NCBI GenBank assembly: GCA_026874595.1
Contig: CM049310.1
Location: 40,553,558 to 40,617,557, forward strand
Origin: Sipunculus nudus
Taxonomy: Eukaryota; Annelida; Sipuncula; Golfingiida; Sipunculidae
Direction of reading: 5' to 3'
DNA: 64,000 bases
Shown here: positions 56,745 to 64,000 of the stretch, piece by piece
Numbering within the stretch: position 1 is the stretch's first letter
Layout of the letters: every line of letters starts with the position of its first letter
The notes under the pieces: generated by a model
Database searches by the model: none
The model's input: only the letters and a program-made list of their open reading frames with translations
Told to the model about the DNA's origin: nothing
Translations under genes and position numbers: made by a program

Positions 56745-57551
56745 TGTGTACACTTCACAGATATACCTGGCGTTTATAAATTCTTATAATGCTTTAAGTG
56801 CAGGGTAATGCCTTTTCAGTTCACTAGAAACTCCAGTGGCTCTATAAAGATGTCAAATCTGAGAAAATTGATACTTCTATTAAATCCCTTATATATATAA
56901 TTTGATCATATTGAAAGACACTTGAACTTATTTACTTGCAAGCACAATTTAATTATACTAGGAATATACAATAAAATCTTCTGTGTAAAGTTCACCTTCG
57001 AAGAGACTCCTCACAGTATTCAAAGCTAAAACGAATAATGATGTGAAGATAAAAGGACAGACTGCAAGGTAAATAGACTTTAAAAATTATAACAATAAAA
57101 AAAACTAAATCGTATGTAAAATTAAATAATTCTTGGAATATAGCACAATCCCAAATATTCGGGTCTTATTCAAGACTAAATATGATTACAAAGATCGGGA
57201 TTGACTGTTTGTGAAGGCCAGACCTGTGATTAGGGACTACGAATTTTTTTACCGAATGTGGCGGCACCTGTTGGAGAAAACGTGCTTCAAACTCAAAACT
57301 GGCCTCATCCACAGAGCGCCACCGTGTGTCTGTGTAAGAGACTAAACTAGCTACCGTACTACTTACTGCGGTGATATTAATGCACTTCTTCTGTTAACGC
57401 AAATTATATATCTTTATTGTTTTTTAAATAAACAATGAATGGAAAAGCAGGTGTTGAATATATAAATATAAATCACAGAGGCCTTATTAGACATGTTCAG
57501 ACAGTATTATCATCAGCATGGTGGGATTATTTTACTTCAGGGAGGGATTTC

Positions 57552-57592
57552 CGTTCTCTCCCTCTTTAACTTCCGACTGTGCAATCGCAGCC
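57552..57592 (+). promoter_or_regulatory. RPL19 start region with 5' TOP-like tract
   Basis: CTCTCCCTCTTT at 57556-57567 is a run of 12 pyrimidines starting with C, 37 bases before the ATG. This fits the 5' terminal oligopyrimidine start of ribosomal-protein mRNAs, which couples their translation to TOR signalling. No TATA box is seen upstream, as is common for this class. The exact start site is inferred. Confidence 0.65.
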
Positions 57593-57597
57593 ATGAG
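57593..57597 (+). CDS. RPL19: RPL19 exon 1 coding part (ATGAG)
   Basis: Only five coding bases lie in exon 1: ATG and AG of a Ser codon completed by C of exon 2, giving MSTLRLQK. The start context is GCAGCCATGA. The donor is GAG|GTTTGT. A tiny first coding exon of this kind is usual for animal RPL19 genes. Confidence 0.9.
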
Positions 57598-60500
57598 GTT
57601 TGTGTTTCTGTGAATCAAAATGATCAAAATTCTGTTTCCTTGCTGACGCTGAATCATGAAAAATGTCTGCTTCACTCCCAAATACATACTCGAATACCAG
57701 TTAAGCTTCTCCTGAAATAAATTCTGCATGATTTCCTCTCAGAAGCCGACACCTGAGGCCCTCTGCTCACGTGTTGGTTTTCCTGCTCGTGCTCACACTG
57801 CGTGGTGGTGTGTTACCTTTTGGCAAGTTTTGCGTTATGCAAAGCGTTGTGTTTTAACCGATATCCGTATACATTAACGAGATATGGTCAATAATTTATG
57901 GATTTTGTGGATGTTCGATCGACGTTCTTTTTAGTGTGTCCTATTCATTTATAGACCAGCAAACGTGCGACAAAGCCGATGTGGAGTTCGCAAATGTGGC
58001 TTGCAAATTGTTAATGTTATAATATCAAGTTGCCTGTCGCTTTTTCAGCTTCTCCCAGCGTACTACTGGTACTACATATCTGTGAATGTCTCAGTCCTTC
58101 CCAGGGCCTTTGAAAGCATATTTTCTTTATTAACTGTTCAAAATTACAAATATTCTATACTAGTACTTGTTCTGTAACTATTGATAGTATTGTCCAAACA
58201 ATAACACGTATGCAGATGTTCTACCAATTTTGGGTTAACCAGTTAAGTATATCTGGTAAAACTAAAAGTATTTAAATTAACTGTGTAAGTGCAACCCAGT
58301 TGCCTACTTGCCTTATCAGGCTTATGTCAATGGATATACTTTCCAGTACAGCTGGACAGATCGTTCCTTCATGGACATTCCATATCTGTGGTTCTGAGAG
58401 CTGTTCGTAAGTTATCAAATTTTCAATGTCAGTGACATTACAATGACATTTGGTGTGACATTGATCAGCAGATTGAACACTGAATGTTGGTAATTTACCA
58501 AATTTTATACCGGTAAGGATAGTTCTAGATATGATTTTCAATAAATTGATGCCTTCCATCAGTTTTTATTCAGTCGATGAATTCAAGATTATAGATGCAT
58601 ATATGCTACTTTGCAAGGTCTCTGTGAATTAACCTGTTTAGAATGAAGTATATGCCTTAACATTATTATGTCCATTTTCTTATTAATTAATATTTAACAT
58701 AATTATTTAATTACTCTTGTTTATTTTATTAACAGCACCCTGCGACTGCAAAAGCGGCTGGCTGCCGCTGTACTGAAATGTGGCAAAAACAAGGTCTGGC
58801 TGGACCCTAATGAAACAAATGAAATCGCCAATGCCAACTCCAGTAAGTTTTCTTGATACATAAACACAATAATATGCCAGGTAAAATCCTACCTACTTGC
58901 TTTTACAAAAATGTGGACTTGTTGGGTCATATACTGAAAATCTGGATTGTGCATTGTTAACTGGATAAGCGAACTGGTGTGTATTAAATAATGCAAGCTC
59001 GCACTCTGTGTCAGACTTTTTCCATGGTCTGGTTCAATTTTTCTGCTTGCAAGATAAAGTTATGTTCTTCTCCAGTTATCATCTAACCTCAAAGATAATT
59101 TTCCTGTAAGAAGAACATTACAGATTATAAACTGGAGATTTCTGTACCAAGAAATAACAGATTTTAATAACCTTAAAGTTTTAAAGGTCTGAGAAAAAAA
59201 GTGGAAGTGTCCTCCAACTTTGATATTTGCTTTTATTTCATACAGTAACTTGCATGTTTTACCAATTTTATCAGAGCTCATAGGGAAAAAAGCATGGAAA
59301 AAATATTAGGTTTTTGCTGTAATTAACTTAAATGATCTAAGGTTTGTTCATACTGATGGAAATGAAAAAATATTAATTCATATGAAATTCAGATTAAAAA
59401 ATAACATAAAAAATTGTTAAAAAAATATTTTGGTCCTTCGGATTGTAAATATTAGTTGAGTGAATCATGAGAGAACTATAGTGTAGACAGCACCAATAAT
59501 ATGAGGTATAAAGTTGAGGTTTTGAAGGGGCTTGATGCAAAACCTTGGTGTTTCAGGGCAGAACATCAGAAAACTAATCAAGGATGGTCTGATCATCCGC
59601 AAGCCAGTAGCTGTGCATTCTCGTGCTCGTGTCAGGAAGAATGCCATCGCCCGCAGAAAGGGGCGTCACACAGGAACCGGAAAGAGGAAGGGTACTGCCA
59701 ATGCCCGTATGCCTCAGAAGGTTCTGTGGATGAGGCGCATGAGGGTCCTCAGGAGACTTTTGCGTCGCTACCGTGAGGCCAAGAAGATCGACAAGCACCT
59801 GTAAGTCATTCTCTCTGACCCTGGGATAACTTGCATTTTTGCAGTATTCATGGTGTTAAATGTCCTATTTTAGTAGTAGCTTCCTTAATAATTTGTTGAT
59901 GATTCCAGTAACTACAAACAATAGTGATTTACACATCTAGAAACATGAGGGGTGATGCTAGTACTTAAATCAATGTTAAATTGCAAAATACTCAATTTCA
60001 TAAGTATGTTTCCTTAAACCAAACATTGGTGCTTTCAGCTGGGTCAGTTTCCGTATAGCCACCCTGTACCTAGCATGATTCCCCCTTTTCTGATAATGCA
60101 TCTATCAGTAACCAACTTCTTATTCGGTTATTATGCCATAAGATATTTTGGGTTTACTCAGTAGACCACTTTCATAGAGGATAACACAGAACAACATATG
60201 GTAATCCACCTTCCAAAATGTTTTAGGCTTTGATTCACATGTATTTTACTTTTATGTATCCATACTGATAAAAACTTTAATATTACAGTTACCACCAGCT
60301 GTACCTGAAGTGCAAGGGTAACGTGTTTAAGAACAAGCGTGTGTTGATGGAGTACATCCACAAGAAGAAGGCCGAGAATGCACGTACCAAGATGCTTAGG
60401 TATGTAATTTATTATACAAAACTTGTGCTGACCAAGTATCTTTCCTCTTCTTGTCTTTGGCAATTTATATGTGAGCGGGGTGAAGGTGTCAGAAGGGCTG

Positions 60501-62412
60501 GTAATCCTGAAGAGTAAATCCAGGTATCATATGTTGATGAAATAAAAAGATAAATGCATCTTAAGCACCAGCTGAGCTGTTTCTCAGCTTTAGTGTCTTG
60601 TTGGTTTATCTGACCCCTTGCCTGACTTCTTCCTTTGGCACTTGCTGTTAGCTTTATGTCACAGGTAACATCAATTTCAGATGCTTTTGTTTAATCCTAA
60701 GAGATGAAAGTATTCCTTTCCTAGCAATTCTTTTTGTGTGACATTGTTGAACCAGCTTAGGCATATTTGAAATCAATGTATATCACAGCTAATAATAGTA
60801 AATCATTAACTTTGGCAGATCCTTGGTTTAGTGGCATTCTCTCTGTATTGTATTTTCAGCAGTCAGTATTAGTATTGTAGGAATATTGTATAATGAATTA
60901 GGAATTTACAGCGGAATCCCACCTTTTATTTCCATTTTAGACAAGCACAAGGTCCTATATGATCACAAAATTCTTTGTCAGTAGAAGTTGAACAGATTTA
61001 TTTTGTGGATTTTGTAGCAAGTACATCAAACTATTTAACTTGTCCATAATTAGATGTTTAAACTTAGTGAAGTTCAAATGCAGGTTTGTTGCATAAATTT
61101 AATGTCCCCGTTTGACAATTCAGCGAGTGCACGACAGACCAGTGGTAACAAGGCTGTGTCTGTAATAAAACTCGCTTACATTGACTGCTGGACCTTCCTC
61201 TTTCAGATCTGGTCATAATGTCAGAGACTGTTCATATAGGTTCAGACAGTGTGTAAGATAATGCAGAAAGTCCCTTGTGTCTCATTAGTATTTAAATTTT
61301 TTTTTCAGCTTTGGTACATGTCACAGTAAAATACTAAATATCAATTTATGCATATCGATCACATGACCTTGCATTCAGGCTAAACTTCTCATAAATGAAA
61401 TTCTGAAGTTTGTATTTAATATTTATTTGTGCCTGTACTATTGCTCAACCTATCATATATATTAATCTATGAAAGTTGTGTATCATATATATATAAGTTA
61501 TAAGATTGTATTATAAGTGTATAAGTTAAAAGTTTGTATTTGTTATTGTTAAATAAAATGAAAAAAAGGGATCTCATGAAACTTAATGAGCATCCAACCG
61601 GCATTTGTTTATATTCCGATTATGGAGGCATACAAAAGCAGTTTTGGTAGTAATCACAGAAAATCACTTCAGGATTATCTTGGATAGGACATGCGGGTGG
61701 TTTTTAACCTTATCAAAGGTTGACCATTTGTGTCATATTAGGTTTTAAAGTTACGATTGATTATGAAATTAGCTGCTAGGTGGCAGACATTATGGCTAAA
61801 GTGGTTTTAGGTTGACCTGGGTGAACTAATTCATTAATCAAGTCACAAAAGAATGTCTGTTTCTGTTTATAGTCATTCATGTTCAGTAAATCTATGAATA
61901 CCCTTACACATCTTAGTTCAAGTTAGACATGCCAAAAACCAAAGATGGCTTTCTTAATTTGGAAATTTATATAATTTAATATGGGCATTGTTATCTCCCA
62001 CATAACCCTCCAGCTTCTACTTAGAAGATAGTTCTGTTTGGCCACCAAACTCGCTCCACAGGTAGATTCCTACCTTGATACTCTCCTTAGAACTCTTCTA
62101 TGTTGTTTTTCTGTAGCCTTACTTATCAAACACTGACCTTGGGGAAAAAATTTGAAATCACTCATGAGGGCTGCCCTTTTGCTTTAAAACTCAAATCAGG
62201 ATGTTGCATATTGAATCAAGGGAACACCAGTAATGACCAGTACATATTTAATAAACTTTTAATAGCAACACTTCTATACTTTCAGTGACCAGGCTGAGGC
62301 CCGCAGACACAAGACAAAGGAAGCTCGTCGTCGTCGTGAAGAGCGTATCGCCCAGAAGAAGGCTGAGATGCTCAAGACCTACGCCAAGGAAGACGAAGCC
62401 AGCAAGAAATAA
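57593..62412 (+). CDS. RPL19: 60S ribosomal protein L19 (eL19), complete spliced gene
   Basis: Protein of the large cytosolic ribosomal subunit, also forming an inter-subunit bridge. Five exons join in frame: 57593-57597, 58736-58842, 59557-59800, 60289-60399 and 62286-62412, totalling 594 bases for 197 residues (human RPL19 has 196). Landmarks are the N-terminal [12 protein letters not shown], the globular [16 protein letters not shown], the basic [19 protein letters not shown] segment, and a long charged C-terminal helix ending EASKK. All introns are GT-AG and all phases agree. A TOP-type start, short 5' UTR and AATAAA complete the gene. It is divergent from PFK with about 7 kb between. Nothing looks damaged. 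Confidence 0.98.
57598..58735 (+). other. RPL19 intron 1
   Basis: A 1.1-kb AT-rich intron. No repeat or RNA gene is evident. One CACGTG lies near 57768. Confidence 0.85.
58736..58842 (+). CDS. RPL19: RPL19 exon 2
   Basis: One base completes Ser, 35 codons follow ([20 protein letters not shown] and on to NEIANANS), and A begins the next Arg. The acceptor is a T-rich run ending aacag; the donor is CCA|GTAAGT. Confidence 0.97.
58843..59556 (+). other. RPL19 intron 2
   Basis: A 714-base AT-rich intron with no recognisable feature. Confidence 0.9.
59557..59800 (+). CDS. RPL19: RPL19 exon 3
   Basis: The exon is 244 bases. GG completes Arg, then 80 codons read [20 protein letters not shown] and on through the strongly basic [19 protein letters not shown] to KKIDKH; CT starts a Leu. 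This is the most conserved rRNA-binding part. The acceptor is ttggtgtttcag and the donor CCT|GTAAGT. Confidence 0.98.
59801..60288 (+). other. RPL19 intron 3
   Basis: A 488-base intron. A TGATGA occurs near 59897 but no D box lies at snoRNA spacing, so nothing is called. Confidence 0.9.
60289..60399 (+). CDS. RPL19: RPL19 exon 4
   Basis: One base completes Leu, then 36 codons read [20 protein letters not shown] and on to ARTKML; AG begins Ser. The acceptor is aatattacag and the donor TTAG|GTATGT. The following intron is the longest of the gene, 1.9 kb. Confidence 0.97.
60400..62285 (+). other. RPL19 intron 4
   Basis: A 1.9-kb intron, AT-rich, with two small hairpin-forming patches (about 60572-60592 and 61130-61225). 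The longest RPL19 intron is a common place for snoRNAs, but I could not find a convincing one. Confidence 0.85.
62286..62412 (+). CDS. RPL19: RPL19 exon 5 with stop
   Basis: One base completes Ser; 41 codons of the charged C-terminal helix ([20 protein letters not shown] and on to EASKK) end in TAA at 62410-62412. The acceptor is atactttcag. A short 3' UTR with a poly(A) signal follows. Confidence 0.97.
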
Positions 62413-62449
62413 ACAGCCAGCCTCCCTGTTCTCTGTACAGATTACCACA

Positions 62450-62455
62450 AATAAA
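62450..62455 (+). terminator. RPL19 poly(A) signal AATAAA
   Basis: A canonical AATAAA lies 38 bases after the stop codon, so the 3' UTR is probably about 55-70 bases. Short 3' UTRs are usual for ribosomal-protein genes. Confidence 0.8.
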
Positions 62456-62479
62456 TACTATCTCTGGAAACTACCGTCT

Positions 62480-64000
62480 CATCGTTTTATATGTAAATGT
62501 GTGCAGTCAAATGATAAGGATGATCATTGAGGGAACAGCATTTGAAATAACACAGCCCATAGATCATGATGTATGACATGGTACATTATTTGTTCCCGTT
62601 TTAAAATATATAAAATTTTCAAAGAAATACTAAATAAATCACTTTTCAAACATGATCAAAATCTTGGGCATTTATAATTTCATTGTATAGTGGATGTGAC
62701 AAACAACTGAATGTGACAAACAAATGTGAATTTGCTGCCATGTATGGGAGGGGGTGCGATGAAGGATGTTTTCTTTTGTGCACTTTTAGGAAAACAAATT
62801 TGAATAAGGAATTTGCATAACCTCCATTACAATGAAAGTTAAAAGGGAAATTGTGTAGCTTCATTGTAAACCAAGCTTAGATATATAATATTTCATAGTA
62901 ATATCAGAAATGGAACAAAAGTCTTAATTCTAATTATTAATATACTTCATTTTCAAAATATAAATATTATTCTCTGAATATATCGGAAGGGGGTGGTGAT
63001 TACATTGGCCATCATCATCCCCCCCCCTTATTGACGCCCCTGTGCATGACGGGAGTTTACTGTCCACTACATGTGAAATAAATTCACGTTTGTGTCTGAC
63101 AAATGTCACTGGAATACATTTTTAAGTGCATCTTGTAAATTGCTGATATTCCTATACTAGCTGATAAACCCGGTATACCGGGCTTTTTACCGCGGTTTGG
63201 GAGATATATTTACTGAGATATTGAATGTTGGCTCATTTTTTTATTATAAAAGTTAAAAGAAAATATAGATCTTATGTGGGGTACTCTCGGAGTACGATAT
63301 GTACAAATAATTTTTTACTGTTATTTTGTGGCGCTGTGTTCGTGACAAAAATCATATCCCGGTATGTTTACCTTAAAGACCTGGTCAGTGATGGTTTACA
63401 TTGCGAACCGGAATGGGACGCGGAGGCATACAGTGTTTCGTTGATATTTGACTGTTTTCTATCGTTTGACGTATAAAGAATAGGTTGATGTGAGGAACAC
63501 ATTAGATTAATTAAATGTACGTTGCAAGGAAACTGTTCCTGAAGAAGGAAACAGAAATATGCATACATCGTAAGTAGCAGAAGCGGACCCAGCGGGACTC
63601 CATGCAGTGGGTCCGTATCCCATTTTCAGACCCCCGACACCACCCCAGCCCTGTTCCTGAATTCGGGACCTTGAATTAGTTTTTGTCATTAATCCTCCTG
63701 GGTTGAACTCTCCATTTCATAAAGCGAGAAACATGTGTTTTTCTCTTTTACTGACCACGCACATGGGTCAAATCCCTCATTGAAAGCAAGCGTTATTCAT
63801 ATAAACAATAGTCCTTGGTGTTAGAGGTTAAGTGACCACGAGGGTTATATTTTGCCAAAGTCTGTTCCATCCCCTCATGTCCACTTTCATTTTTGCTATG
63901 AAATTATTAATAGTATTTCAAGAATACATTATATTTAAGAAAAGTATTATCAGGTTGTTACTTCCATTTGTAGTGTTCTAGGAAATTATTGTAAAATATA
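62480..64000. other. Downstream of RPL19
   Basis: AT-rich to 62980, then a C-run/'ttgacgcccctgtgcatgac' fragment (63020-63050) that looks like a MITE end, then the palindromic repeat at 63151. No gene is recognised. Confidence 0.7.
63151..63480. repeat. Probable interspersed repeat with CCCGGTATACCGGG palindrome
   Basis: The sequence 'actagctgataaacc' followed by the 14-base palindrome CCCGGTATACCGGG (63169-63182) and then ACCGCGGT is the style of a repeat end seen in many invertebrate genomes. The 300 bases that follow have a different composition from the flanks. Only this copy is in the window. Confidence 0.4.

Noticed and set aside
60535-60613. Box C/D snoRNA in RPL19 intron 4 (TGATGA and CTGA 75 bases apart)
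   Set aside because: Flanking bases do not form the required terminal stem; box spacing alone occurs by chance.

Overview
The window is nuclear DNA of an intron-rich, AT-rich invertebrate. Intron sizes, long TA microsatellites and the mix of small transposons fit a marine lophotrochozoan, probably a mollusc. That assignment is inference; no species-diagnostic gene is present.

Two protein-coding genes are certain. (1) On the minus strand, the 5' half of the glycolytic 6-phosphofructokinase gene (PFK) fills roughly 7.6-50.3 kb. Eleven shared exons (25264 down to 7591) plus three alternative first exons (50266-50056, 48074-47861, 29046-28944) splice in frame to 448, 451 or 412 residues. These cover the catalytic half and the start of the inter-domain linker; the remaining exons lie beyond base 1. 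(2) On the plus strand, the complete five-exon gene for ribosomal protein L19 (RPL19) runs from a pyrimidine-rich (TOP) start near 57556 to a poly(A) signal at 62450. The genes are divergent, about 7 kb apart. One further candidate is a short signal-peptide ORF (42275-42009) nested inside PFK intron 1 on the PFK strand.

Layout: 1-7.6 kb, PFK intron with a TTA-flanked MITE; 7.6-13.6 kb, PFK exons 12-7; 13.7-22.3 kb, PFK intron 6 with a CAGA/GA tract, a truncated Helitron-like end, a 350-bp CAGGTA-rich tandem repeat and CpG-richer stretches with CACGTG sites; 22.3-25.3 kb, exons 6-2; 25.3-29.05 kb, intron and first exon 1c; 29-47.9 kb, the long first intron with a 1.75-kb Helitron-like element, MITEs, a SINE and a possible three-way-junction element; 46-50.3 kb, a 2.1-2.2 kb tandem duplication that copied a first exon; 50.4-57.5 kb, intergenic repeats; 57.6-62.5 kb, RPL19; 62.5-64 kb, repeat-like intergenic DNA.

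The most unusual points are the duplicated alternative first exon of PFK, with different N-termini that each carry a basophilic kinase motif; two intronic tandem repeats that have copied the 3' splice sites of PFK exons 7 and 10; a GC-AG intron; and the palindrome-bearing Helitron-like element. I saw no wholly new multi-gene system.
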